Source: Spirulina subsalsa PCC 9445
GTDB taxonomy: Bacteria; Cyanobacteriota; Cyanobacteriia; Cyanobacteriales; Spirulinaceae
DNA: 64,000 nt
Direction of reading: 5' to 3'
NCBI RefSeq assembly: GCF_000314005.1
Contig: NZ_JH980292.1
Location: 4,314,121-4,378,120, forward strand
Part shown: positions 47,401-56,240 of the stretch, piece by piece
Layout: the number at the start of each line of letters is the position of its first letter
Position numbering within the stretch: the first letter of the stretch is position 1
Program-made: the position numbers and the translations under genes
Notes under the pieces: model-generated
Databases searched by the model: none
Seen by the model: the letters and a program-made list of their open reading frames with translations, nothing else
What the model was told of the DNA's origin: nothing

Positions 47401-47498
47401 AGTGGATCTATCCTCTTGGTGTTTAACCTTGTTTATTGTACAAGCAGACAAGATGGCTATTCATTTGCTACTTTAGCAAAAAGTTTGGATGGCATATT

Positions 47499-48443
47499 AT
47501 GGAGATTTGGCTCATTGTTTTGCTGGGGGGCGGTGTCTTTCTTGGCCTGCTGGAAGCGGCGTTACGGTTACTGTTTGGGTTTGGCGACCCCTTGGTTTAT
47601 CTCCCGGATGAGGACATTGGCTATCTATTAGCGCCTAATCAACGCGTGAGACGGATGGGAAACCGGGTAGAGATTAATCAGTTTTCTATGCGTGGCCAAG
47701 GGATTGATGGGGATGGCCTAGTGGGGGGAAAACGGGTCTTATTGTTGGGGGATTCGGTGGCTAATGGGGGATGGTGGACGGATCAAGAACAGATTATTTC
47801 GCGCTGTTTGGAACGAGTGTTAGAGGACAAATTAGGGGGACTCCCGGTGCAGGTGTTGAATGCCTCGGCTAATTCTTGGGGGCCGCGTAATGAGTTGGCC
47901 TATATTCAACGGTTTGGTCTGTTTGGGGCGCAGGTGGTGGTGGTTGTGATTAATACCGATGACCTGTTTGGGGTGGCGCCGAGTCCTCTGTTGGTGGGGC
48001 GCGATCGCAATTATCCCGACCGCAAACCCTTCTCTGCCCTCACCGAAGTTTACAGTCGTTATCTGGTCCCAGCGCGACCTGTACCAGAATGGGAAGCCCA
48101 TCAAAACGAGCCGGGGGACCGAGTAGGCTTTAATTTGGCGGCTTTAGAGGGGATTAGTGCGATCGCCCAAGCCCAAAACGCCCACCTGATTATTGCCCTC
48201 ACCCCCCTATTACGGGAACTCGACCCCACCGGCCCCAAAGACTACGAAATAAAAGCCAGAAACAGGCTCCAGTCCTTCACCGAAGCCCATCCTCTGACCT
48301 ATATAGACTTTCTCCCGCTCTTTGCCCAACACCCCCAACCCGAGGCCTTGTATCGGGATCACATTCATCTCAGTCCCCAAGGCAATCAAGAGGTGAGTCA
48401 AACCCTGATCCCACCCCTCCTCGCCGCCCTTAAAGGACCCTAG
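47499..48443 (+). CDS. SGNH/GDSL-type hydrolase
   Basis: The protein is 314 residues from the chosen ATG (MEIWLIVLLGGGVFLGLLEA), giving an N-terminal membrane helix; a start 21 codons upstream is open. Block I is LLLGDSVANGG (nucleophile Ser), block V is DHIHLSPQG with the Asp-His pair. Such anchored SGNH proteins often are esterases or acyl-hydrolases of exported polymers. The substrate is unknown. The 3' end overlaps the convergent oxidoreductase gene by 14 bases. Confidence 0.85.
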   Translation: MEIWLIVLLGGGVFLGLLEAALRLLFGFGDPLVYLPDEDIGYLLAPNQRVRRMGNRVEINQFSMRGQGIDGDGLVGGKRVLLLGDSVANGGWWTDQEQIISRCLERVLEDKLGGLPVQVLNASANSWGPRNELAYIQRFGLFGAQVVVVVINTDDLFGVAPSPLLVGRDRNYPDRKPFSALTEVYSRYLVPARPVPEWEAHQNEPGDRVGFNLAALEGISAIAQAQNAHLIIALTPLLRELDPTGPKDYEIKARNRLQSFTEAHPLTYIDFLPLFAQHPQPEALYRDHIHLSPQGNQEVSQTLIPPLLAALKGP

Positions 48444-49500
48444 CCATAGACAGAGGAGCATGAGGACGGCGGATCTCTCCGCTTTCCCACGCTTGACCAT
48501 CCAACGCCATTTGCTCAATAGAACTCGCCAAACGCAACGCCTTCAGCGCCTGTTCCCCGCCCACCGAGGGCTGATCTCCCCCCCGTACACAGTGAACAAA
48601 ATGCTCTAACTCCGCATGAAGCGGTTCAATATTACTCGTATAAACCTTTTCAATTAACCCGTCCTGACGATACAACACCTGACCATAATCCGTCATACAA
48701 TTCGCCGTTGTTTGGCGATGGATCAAAATCTCATGATTGAGAAAATCCGCCTCAGTCAGAGAATTTTTACAATGGGCAGCAATGCGGCGGATTTTGCGGT
48801 GCGTCACCTTACTCGCCGTTAAAGTCGCCACCATCCCATTAGCAAAATTCAACGTCGCCGTCACATAATCCAAATAACCAGAATCCGCCGTGCGATTCCC
48901 GCTTGCCGTCGCCCGAATCACCGGAGAATCCGCCAACTCCAACAACAGATCAATATCGTGAATCATCAAATCCAGCACCACAGAAACATCATTAGCCCGG
49001 TCAGAATAGGGACTCATGCGGTGCGCTTCAATCGCCAACAACTCCTCCGTTTTCAGAACCTTACTCAGTTCTTGGAACGCCGGATTAAACCGCTCAATAT
49101 GACCCACCTGTAAAATACAATTAGCCTCTGCCGCCGCATTGACCAAAGATTCCGCCTCAGCAATACTCGCCGCAATGGGTTTTTCTATCAGGACATGAAC
49201 GCCCGCTTCCAAGCAATTCATCCCCACCTGATGATGGAGGCGTGTTGGTACAGCAATACAGACAGCATCCACATAGGGTAAGAGGTCATGATAGTCCTCA
49301 AAAAAGCGAACGCGGTGTTTACTGGCGGTATCGAGTCCCCGTTCCACATTAATATCAGACACTCCCACCAACTCCACGTCCTTCATCAAGCTCAGAACGC
49401 GAGTGTGATGCTGTCCCATATTACCAACACCAATCACACCAATGCGGATGGGTTGTAAAGCGGGGCGCTGTACTTTAACCTCTTGGTGTCCTTCTGACAT
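48430..49500 (-). CDS. Gfo/Idh/MocA-family oxidoreductase
   Basis: An NAD(P)-dependent sugar or sugar-derivative dehydrogenase type protein. I use the ATG giving MSEGHQEVKVQRPALQ; a GTG 11 codons upstream is open. AGGAG is 15 bases before the chosen ATG. The Rossmann motif is GVIGVGNMGQHH, the conserved lysine motif is IEKPIAASIAEAE, and VLDLMIHDIDLLLEL carries the expected catalytic histidine region. Length 356 is normal. Substrate unknown; relatives act on inositol, UDP-sugars or related compounds. Confidence 0.88.
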   Translation of the reverse strand: MSEGHQEVKVQRPALQPIRIGVIGVGNMGQHHTRVLSLMKDVELVGVSDINVERGLDTASKHRVRFFEDYHDLLPYVDAVCIAVPTRLHHQVGMNCLEAGVHVLIEKPIAASIAEAESLVNAAAEANCILQVGHIERFNPAFQELSKVLKTEELLAIEAHRMSPYSDRANDVSVVLDLMIHDIDLLLELADSPVIRATASGNRTADSGYLDYVTATLNFANGMVATLTASKVTHRKIRRIAAHCKNSLTEADFLNHEILIHRQTTANCMTDYGQVLYRQDGLIEKVYTSNIEPLHAELEHFVHCVRGGDQPSVGGEQALKALRLASSIEQMALDGQAWESGEIRRPHAPLSMARVL

Positions 49501-49727
49501 CCTTTCTTGCACTCCTATCGACTCCTCTACCACTAGGGCTTAGTCATGATTTAGTCCTGCTGAACCATCCCGATAGTACCATAGCCACTCCTACTGTGAA
49601 GAAAGTCTAAGTTCCTTTCTCTTTTTCGAGATATGTGATAGTGACAGCGAGATTTGAACTATTGTTTCATTATGGGTAAAGAATCGTAAAGTTGAGCAGG
49701 GAGTGTGTCACTTTTTTGGCTGTCCTG

Positions 49728-50492
49728 TTAATCCAAGCGGGTAAGGATTTCTACGCCATCCTGAGTAACGGCGATGGTATGTTCAAATTGGGCCGATAGT
49801 TTCCGGTCTTTAGTGAGTGCCGTCCAGCCATCCGCCTGCACCTCAGCCTCATAAGTGCCTTCGTTAATCATAGGTTCAATCGTGAAAACCATCCCCGGCC
49901 GTAAGCGTTTCCCCTTGCCTTTAGTGCCGTAGTGGGGGATTTGGGGGGCCGTGTGGAAGACGCGACTAATACCATGACCGACAAAATCCCGCACTACCGA
50001 AAAATTATGAGCCTCGGCGTATTCCTGAATAGCCGCCCCAATATCACCAATTTTCCCCCCCGGTTTAACCGCCGCAATCCCCCGATAAAGGCACTCCTCA
50101 GTCACTTCGACCAATTTCTGCGCCACTGGGGAAGGGGTACCGACAAAAAAGGTTTTCGAGGTGTCCCCATAGTAGCCATCGACAATCGGGGTCACGTCAA
50201 TATTGATGATGTCGCCCTCTTGTAGAATATGTGTGGGACTGGGGATGCCGTGACAGATCACATCATTCACACTGGTACAAATCGACTTAGGAAAGCCATG
50301 ATAACCGAGGGGAGCGCTGATGGCTCCGTGAGCTTGAGTCCAGCGTTCGGCTTCATTGTTTAATTCTTCTGTACTAACTCCCGGTTTAACCATCTGGCCT
50401 AAGTGTTTGAGTAGTTGGGCGGCCAAACGTCCCGCAACACGCATTTTGTCAATTTCCCGACTGGATAAGAGGATAATTTGTTCGCTTCCCAT
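49728..50492 (-). CDS. map: Methionine aminopeptidase, type I
   Basis: It removes the initiator methionine from nascent proteins. Length is 254 residues. The metal ligands are in NIDVTPIVDGYYGDTSKTF (two Asp), GHGISRVFHTAPQIPHYG (His), MVFTIEPMINEG (Glu) and FEHTIAVT (Glu). No N-terminal zinc finger. Single gene with its own start, about 160 bases from the Rpn remnant upstream. Confidence 0.97.
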   Translation of the reverse strand: MGSEQIILLSSREIDKMRVAGRLAAQLLKHLGQMVKPGVSTEELNNEAERWTQAHGAISAPLGYHGFPKSICTSVNDVICHGIPSPTHILQEGDIINIDVTPIVDGYYGDTSKTFFVGTPSPVAQKLVEVTEECLYRGIAAVKPGGKIGDIGAAIQEYAEAHNFSVVRDFVGHGISRVFHTAPQIPHYGTKGKGKRLRPGMVFTIEPMINEGTYEAEVQADGWTALTKDRKLSAQFEHTIAVTQDGVEILTRLD

Positions 50493-50654
50493 GAGTTTTG
50501 GTGCTTGGATCTGAATCTATAAAAAAAGAGGAGGTGCTTCCTATATTGGAGTTTAGACTAACGGCAAAATAGATCAAGGGCAAGTTGAGTCAAACCGTTG
50601 CTTAACCCGTCCGTCTTCTCTCGGAAAATCCACAAGGTTTTTGGGGATAGTGAT

Positions 50655-50996
50655 TCAGAAAGATAACTGGCTAATCACAATCCCCTCGAAGGTGTCGAGA
50701 GATTCTACTGTAATGGATTGTCGAAGGAGAGAGGACAGTATTGCTTTCTCCTGAACTTGATTGAGTAACTCTACAAGGGTTTCAGGAACCGAGCTAAAAC
50801 GGACTTCTAACACCTCTAGAATGTCTTCTCGACCCTTTTGGAGAACTCCCTGTTGTAATCCCTGTTGTAATCCCTCTTCACGGGCGAAACGCTCAATACT
50901 GGTGATATAGGGCATTTTACTTTCCTCTTCAAAACGAACTATTTCTCTTTGAAATCCTGACTGAAACTGTTCCGGTAAGCTCATCATCCAGTACAA
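50655..50996 (-). pseudogene. Duplicated 3' fragment of the Rpn-family nuclease gene
   Basis: The fragment encodes only the C-terminal part of the neighbouring gene, from MMSLPEQFQSGFQREI to near the end. It is almost identical to it except for one missing four-residue unit (IEQG) and a few substitutions. The duplicated DNA is 50683-50992 versus 51079-51400. A start codon in frame makes a short open frame, but it lacks the nuclease core and is unlikely to function alone. Confidence 0.85.
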
Positions 50997-51050
50997 GGTT
51001 AATCTACAGCATCCCCTCTCATTCCTCGAAGTTGTCCGCTCACAGGAGAA

Positions 51051-52037
51051 TCAGGCAGAAAACTGTTCTCTAACCATTCCCTCGAAGGTGTCGAGAGATT
51101 CTACTGTAATGGATTGTCGAAGGAGAGAGGACAGTATTGCTTTCTCCTGAACTTGATTGAGTAACTCTACAAGGGTTTCAGAAACTGAGCTAAAACGGAC
51201 TTCTAACACCTCTAGAATGGCTTCTCGACCCTTTTGGAGAACTCCTTGTTGTAATCCTTGTTCAATTCCCTGTTGTAATCCCTCTTCACGGGCGAAACGC
51301 TCAATACTGGTGATATAGGGCATTTTACTTTCCTCTTCAAAACGAACTATTTCTCTTTGAAATCCTGACTGAAACTGTTCCGGTAAGCTCATCATCCAGT
51401 CAATCAGTCGGAATAACTCTAGTATATCTGCTCGCTCATAACCTCGTTGATATAAACTTTTGGCTATTCTTAATTTCTCCCGATACCGACGATTGGGGTC
51501 TTTCGCACTGGCTTGAGTCTCTCGGTGCGCTAGCACTATCACGGCAAAGGGATTAGAACTGGCTTCTAAGGTTTCTGTACTATAGTCTAGGAGCTTGGCT
51601 ATGGGGAATTCTAAGGTAAGTCTACCCCCTAAAAACCCGTAGCTGTAGTTATCCGGTCGCCAGCTTTCTTGCTCATCGGCTAAAACGGCTAAACTTAACA
51701 CCGGACAACGATGTACGTCGTAAATCCGGCTATTGTAAATGTAGATGCGTTCGGGAAAGGAAATCTGGACTTGACTCTGTACTTCAATATGAATCAGAAT
51801 CCACAGTTCTCGACCGTTTTTGAGCCAAACTTTAACCAGTTTATCCGCATCCCTCCGCCCGGTTTCGGTTTGCCGGATGATTTGCTGGAATTCTTTGTCG
51901 AGAAATGTGTAGTCTTTGCTCCAGTCAATGCCTTGATAAACCTCGGGAAAAAAGAATTTTAAAAAGTCAGGAAAGTAGAGGGAAATGGCTTCTTTCCAAG
52001 GGGAATCGTAATCGGCACGTTGTTCTGGGTTACTCAT
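51051..52037 (-). CDS. Rpn/PD-(D/E)XK family nuclease (recombination-promoting type)
   Basis: The protein is 328 residues from the chosen ATG (MSNPEQRADYDSPWKEAISL); an upstream ATG would overlap the next gene. The nuclease-like core has YTFLDKEFQQIIRQTETGRR, DKLVKVWLKNGRELWILIHI and EVQSQVQISFPERIY, matching the D...E-x-Q pattern of the Rpn/DUF4351-like PD-(D/E)XK group common in cyanobacteria. The C-terminal region has a GLQQGIEQGLQQGVLQKG repeat and a helical tail typical of this group. Rpn proteins were linked to RecA-independent recombination. The 3' part is duplicated downstream. Confidence 0.85.
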   Translation of the reverse strand: MSNPEQRADYDSPWKEAISLYFPDFLKFFFPEVYQGIDWSKDYTFLDKEFQQIIRQTETGRRDADKLVKVWLKNGRELWILIHIEVQSQVQISFPERIYIYNSRIYDVHRCPVLSLAVLADEQESWRPDNYSYGFLGGRLTLEFPIAKLLDYSTETLEASSNPFAVIVLAHRETQASAKDPNRRYREKLRIAKSLYQRGYERADILELFRLIDWMMSLPEQFQSGFQREIVRFEEESKMPYITSIERFAREEGLQQGIEQGLQQGVLQKGREAILEVLEVRFSSVSETLVELLNQVQEKAILSSLLRQSITVESLDTFEGMVREQFSA

Positions 52038-52078
52038 GGGGGGAGTTGTGAAAACTTGAGTTTGCTCAATAGTGTTAA

Positions 52079-52573
52079 CTAATGATGAATCTCTAAACTC
52101 AAGATATAATGACCCATCTGTAGGTGTTCTGCCCATAACTCATACTCAATGCGCAGGGTATGGGGTAAGGGATAACCGACTAGGTGCAAACTGCGGGTAT
52201 AGTTCCGCAAGCGTAAGGCGCTGGTGCTGCCGATACTATCCCCATATAACCAGTAACGGCTCGTGCCATAAACCCCCTGTTCCCAAAAATGACGATAGCC
52301 GAGTTGACCATTGCCCTGCATGGTCATGATGACTCGGTAGGGGGATAATTCTAGCCATAATAACCCCTCTTTTTTTACTGGGTCAGGAGCAAAGGGGCTT
52401 GAGGGTAGGGTTTCTGAGGGGGCGGAGGAGGGAAAGGGAGGTTGTTTGAGGATGATGTGAAAACGCTCTTGATCTTTTTGATATAAGGTTGCGGCGGTTT
52501 CTAACATCGACCATAGGGGGAGGTCGGTAGAAATGAGAGAGAGGCAAACTGGGCGGCGATGATGCGTTAGCAT
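52079..52573 (-). CDS. Conserved hypothetical protein
   Basis: The protein has 164 residues without signal or membrane segments. Visible are PVCLSLISTDLPLWSMLETA, SPYRVIMTMQGNGQLGYRHF and LWAEHLQMGHYILSLEIHH. The family is not recognised. It ends 41 bases before the Rpn nuclease gene on the same strand; shared transcription is possible. Confidence 0.65.
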   Translation of the reverse strand: MLTHHRRPVCLSLISTDLPLWSMLETAATLYQKDQERFHIILKQPPFPSSAPSETLPSSPFAPDPVKKEGLLWLELSPYRVIMTMQGNGQLGYRHFWEQGVYGTSRYWLYGDSIGSTSALRLRNYTRSLHLVGYPLPHTLRIEYELWAEHLQMGHYILSLEIHH

Positions 52574-52767
52574 GGGTTCTCAATCCCAGAGAAGTACACT
52601 GTTATACGATAACTTGTATTTCGGGCGGTCGGGGGCAATTTGTGACCAGAGTTTACAGTTGGCTGAACCGCAAAAAAAAATTTTGCTCAAGGCCTTGCAA
52701 AACTCCTGAAGGTTAATCTATAATCAAATACTGTTGCTGAATAAACGAGCAAGTTCAGTGGTATCAA

Positions 52768-52839
52768 TCCTCAGTAGCTCAGTGGTAGAGCGGTCGGCTG
52801 TTAACCGATTGGTCGTAGGTTCGAATCCTACCTGGGGAG
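52768..52839 (+). tRNA. tRNA-Asn (GTT)
   Basis: Complete cloverleaf: acceptor TCCTCAG / CTGGGGA, D arm AGCTCAGTGGTAGAGC, anticodon GTT in CTGTTAACC, T arm GTAGGTTCGAATCCTAC. CCA is not encoded. A hairpin follows. Confidence 0.97.
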
Positions 52840-52850
52840 TTTTAAGCGTA

Positions 52851-52901
52851 TGTCGAAAAGAATTCCTTATTCCTCTATAGGATGGGGAGTTCTTTTCGAC
52901 A
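52851..52901 (+). terminator. Hairpin downstream of tRNA-Asn
   Basis: TGTCGAAAAGAATTCC pairs with GGAGTTCTTTTCGACA over about 12 bp with a mismatch and a loop of about 19 bases. The right side is U-rich in the stem. It is likely to end the tRNA transcript, although no T-run follows. Confidence 0.6.
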
Positions 52902-52936
52902 GACTTTAATTAACTTTCATCATTAATTAACTTTCA

Positions 52937-55885
52937 TCAGTCCTCGGGATTCCCTAAAATCTCGACCTGTCCAGTTTCCCCATCTAAACGCACCCATTGT
53001 CCATCTTGTAACTGTTCTGTCGCGTGGGGAATATCCATCACGGCTGGAATGCCATATTCCCGGGCGACAATGGCCCCGTGGGAGAGAATGCCCCCGACTT
53101 CCGAGATCAGGCCGGACACTTGCGCTAGCAGGGGGGACCATCCGGCATCGGTATAGGGAACCACCAGAATGGTTTTTTCGGCTAAGGATAGATTCTGGGG
53201 TAAACTGCGTAGGATTTTGACAGATCCTTCAATTTGACCGGGACTGGCGGCAATGCCTTGCAGGATTTGCTGGGGGGTGAGGGGGGAAATAAGGGGTAGG
53301 GGGTCTAGTTTTTGGGGTTTGCCGTAGACAATATAGGGAACGGCACTGAGGGCTTGATCTTGTTGCCAGTGCGATCGCCTTTGTTCAATTAAAGTCCCTA
53401 GCTGCTCATGCAGGGGAGCGTTTTCCTCTTCAATCAGGGTGCGAATTTCTTCTAACTCTAAAAAGAAAATATCTCCCCCCTCTCTCAATTGGCTCTGATT
53501 TAACCAACGCTGTTCTAGGGCTACAATAGTCCAGCGTAAATGGGCGAGCAGTTTGGCATAAATTTGAGCCACTTGGTTCTGTAAATTAACCCGTTGTTGG
53601 ACTAAACGGGCGCGCATTCCGGGATTTTTGATGGGTTGAATCTGTTCCACTTGGGCGCGGCGCTGGTCATTGAGCAGACATTGCGTGAATAATTCTCGCA
53701 TGGGGCGGGGTTCTTCTCGCCAACGGGGACAAGCAATATCGGTGATCACTTCGCTTAAATAACCATAACGCTCTAACCACTGTTGAAACTGGGCGAGAAC
53801 ATTTTCTCCGTCGGGCATTTCGGCGAGATAAGCAAAGAGGGAGGGACAACTGTCAAAGTGCAGTTGACTCATGGGCAGTAGGTTACGGGTTTTGAGGGCG
53901 AGTTGCGCTAAAGCCCGGGCGGAGGCAATTTCCGGGGCTTGACTATTATCCAACTGTCGCACCTTGACTCGAAACAGGGCGCGGCGCAGGGCAACACTCA
54001 GGGGGGCGAGAATACTGTAGTAGGTCGCCCGTTTGAGGGTGGAGAGGATTAAGTCCACTCGCGCCAGTAACTCCTCGTCAGAAAGGGCGTGATCGGGGTA
54101 TTGTAGCTGATTTAAGGTGGGGAGAAAACGCTTTTTGAGATCCACCTCAAAATCTTTTTCTAACTGCTGTTCTCGTCCCCAGAGTGCCCACAGACCGGGG
54201 AGATTGCGTAGGGTGGCGGTGAGGGGAGGGCGAGAAAATTTCGCCCCTCGGGTGAGAAATTCTAGACTTTCGGCCGGGAGTCCCATGCGGCGGAAAATTT
54301 GACCTAACAGACTGGCGTTAAAGTAGGCGCGGGAGTAATGTAGGGTGGCGGTTTCGCTGAAATCAATGTCTTGAGCGCGTTCTCCTAAGACCACTTGGAA
54401 AATATCTCCCCAGACCCCACAGGTCAGGGGGCGATTAATCGACCAAGTGAGGGGTCGAATCGCCCCCGGAATCACTTCGGCGGCAATTTTCCGGGTCCAG
54501 ATGGGTTGTAAGTTGGTGATGGGGCGACTTTGGAGAATCCAGAGTTGTTGACCGTCATAACTCCATTCCATATCTTGGGGGATGCCAAAAAACCGATCTT
54601 CCAGTTCTCGCACCCGGGCGGCGACTTCTCGCAGTAAGGCGGGGGGTATATTACCTGTTCCCTCTATCGCAGCTTCTAGGAGGGTTTCTGGGCTACTGGA
54701 GGGTGTTTCTGGCAGGTGGAGACGGTAGCGTTCGGGGGTGCGACGACCAGACACTACGGCCTCGGCATCCCCGGGCAGGGCTTCAATCACGACGGCGGGG
54801 TCATAACGACGGACGGGATCCCGACTGAAGGCGACTCCGGAAAAAACGCCGGAAATCTGTTTCTGGACAATCACGGCGAGGGATCCTTCTTCCGTCAGGC
54901 GATCGCGTAGCGTCTCGGAACGAGAATCGCGTCTATACTGTACGGCATGGGGTCGATTATAGGAACTTTGGCATTGCAGAATGGCTTCTTCTAACTCTTG
55001 ACTGTTGGTAATATTGCCAATGGAGAGATATTGACCCGCCGCCGATGCGATTTCGGTATCTTCTCCTAGGGCTGAAGACCGGACAATGAGGGGGTTGGTG
55101 GGGGAGGGGTCGAGGGATAAAATTAGGGGTTGTGGGTCGTCTCCCGCCGGAATGACCCAGCCTTCTGGCACCGTATAGCCCCAGCGTTTTAATTGGGCGA
55201 GGGTGGCGGCCTTTTTCCCCACTTTGCGGGGGTCTAGGGGGTCTTGGAGGGTGAGGATGGCATGATCTCCCCGAAAGAAACGAAACATAGTTTGAGACTC
55301 CTGGGCGGCTTTTTGCTGGGGTAGGTCTAGGTCATCTGGGATTTTATAGTAAATCCAGGCGAGGAGGAGGGCTAGGGCGATCGCGGCTAAAATGCGCGAA
55401 CCGTCTTGAGGGTATAATAGACCGAGGACGAGGGGCAACAGGAAGAGAAAGGCAAATCGTCCGGATTGGCGATCGCGAAAAATCGTAAAACTCACCACAC
55501 CCAACAACAGAATAAACAGGGACGCTTGCCAACTGTGAACAATCATCCCCCAGCCCACATTCGTAGTCCCGGCCCCCTTCCCCACCCAATAGCGTCCCAT
55601 GACTAGGGCGAATAAGGCCACCAACTCTAAAGCGGGTTGCTGGGGGAAAAAATAGCGCGCCAACAAAACCGCCATGATTCCCTTCAGCGCCTCCGACAAC
55701 ACCGCCAACAAGCCCATCCCCACCCCACCATGATAAAAGGCCGCCGAAACTGACACATTCCCCGTCCCCATCTTCTCTAAATCCTGACGGGTTAACCGTT
55801 TGGTTAACCAACCAATCACTGGCAGTCCTCCCAACAGAGGACAGAGAATAAAAATGGTGAGTAAACCCCAAATTGGTTGTAACAT
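52937..55885 (-). CDS. PlsY-like membrane domain fused to a PEP-synthase-like enzyme
   Basis: The protein has 982 residues. The first 190 have five or six transmembrane helices with degenerate PlsY (glycerol-3-phosphate acyltransferase) motifs: KMGTGNVSVSAAF for GSGN-type and GRYWVGKGAGTTN for the GGKG-type loop. The rest resembles phosphoenolpyruvate synthase/rifampicin phosphotransferase: an ATP-grasp (about 205-460, with NPLIVRSSALGEDTEIASAA and DMEWSYDGQQLWILQSRPIT), a helical linker, and the swivelling phosphohistidine domain with GGILSHGAIVAREYGIPAV (His936). The membrane part may only anchor the kinase-like part. Substrate is unknown; the order of domains and the catalytic His are intact. 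Confidence 0.85.
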   Translation of the reverse strand: MLQPIWGLLTIFILCPLLGGLPVIGWLTKRLTRQDLEKMGTGNVSVSAAFYHGGVGMGLLAVLSEALKGIMAVLLARYFFPQQPALELVALFALVMGRYWVGKGAGTTNVGWGMIVHSWQASLFILLLGVVSFTIFRDRQSGRFAFLFLLPLVLGLLYPQDGSRILAAIALALLLAWIYYKIPDDLDLPQQKAAQESQTMFRFFRGDHAILTLQDPLDPRKVGKKAATLAQLKRWGYTVPEGWVIPAGDDPQPLILSLDPSPTNPLIVRSSALGEDTEIASAAGQYLSIGNITNSQELEEAILQCQSSYNRPHAVQYRRDSRSETLRDRLTEEGSLAVIVQKQISGVFSGVAFSRDPVRRYDPAVVIEALPGDAEAVVSGRRTPERYRLHLPETPSSSPETLLEAAIEGTGNIPPALLREVAARVRELEDRFFGIPQDMEWSYDGQQLWILQSRPITNLQPIWTRKIAAEVIPGAIRPLTWSINRPLTCGVWGDIFQVVLGERAQDIDFSETATLHYSRAYFNASLLGQIFRRMGLPAESLEFLTRGAKFSRPPLTATLRNLPGLWALWGREQQLEKDFEVDLKKRFLPTLNQLQYPDHALSDEELLARVDLILSTLKRATYYSILAPLSVALRRALFRVKVRQLDNSQAPEIASARALAQLALKTRNLLPMSQLHFDSCPSLFAYLAEMPDGENVLAQFQQWLERYGYLSEVITDIACPRWREEPRPMRELFTQCLLNDQRRAQVEQIQPIKNPGMRARLVQQRVNLQNQVAQIYAKLLAHLRWTIVALEQRWLNQSQLREGGDIFFLELEEIRTLIEEENAPLHEQLGTLIEQRRSHWQQDQALSAVPYIVYGKPQKLDPLPLISPLTPQQILQGIAASPGQIEGSVKILRSLPQNLSLAEKTILVVPYTDAGWSPLLAQVSGLISEVGGILSHGAIVAREYGIPAVMDIPHATEQLQDGQWVRLDGETGQVEILGNPED

Positions 55886-55903
55886 CGCCCTTTGACTAGA
55901 CCG

Positions 55904-56215
55904 CTAGAAATTGACAAACGGGATTAGCGTGTTAATCGCTTTTCGTAAGCGTAACAGGAAAATCAACTCTCGAATTTTAGGATCTAGCTTGACCACAGAA
56001 ACCCCTTCCCTTAAATAGGCTTCCAATTCCGCATATTCCGCCGCCGTTAGGGGTTCTCCGTCTAAGCGAGAGCGCCCTTCTAGAATAATTTCTGTGCGTA
56101 ACACTTCTTCGGGAATATCCTCCGGAGGAGGTAAAGCCTGAGCCGAATTCCCCCCTGTTAGCACCCCCCACAGCAAAAGGGGGGCAAAAACCCGTTGTCC
56201 TAGTTGATTCATCAT
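55904..56215 (-). CDS. Small exported protein, conserved in cyanobacteria
   Basis: The protein has 103 residues with a signal peptide (VFAPLLLWGVLTGGNSAQA). The mature part has RTEIILEGRSRLDGEPLTAA and AEYAELEAYLREG, recurring features of small cyanobacterial proteins of unknown function that end in a hydrophobic tail (LRKAINTLIPFVNF). Located 18 bases upstream of the PlsY-PEP-like gene, same strand. Confidence 0.7.
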   Translation of the reverse strand: MMNQLGQRVFAPLLLWGVLTGGNSAQALPPPEDIPEEVLRTEIILEGRSRLDGEPLTAAEYAELEAYLREGVSVVKLDPKIRELIFLLRLRKAINTLIPFVNF

Positions 56216-56240
56216 TAGTGATCAGTCCACAGTACACTGT

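Noticed and set aside
49626-49665. tRNA-like stretch CAGCGAGATTTGAAC
   Set aside because: Only a T-arm-like piece; no acceptor, anticodon or D arm around it.
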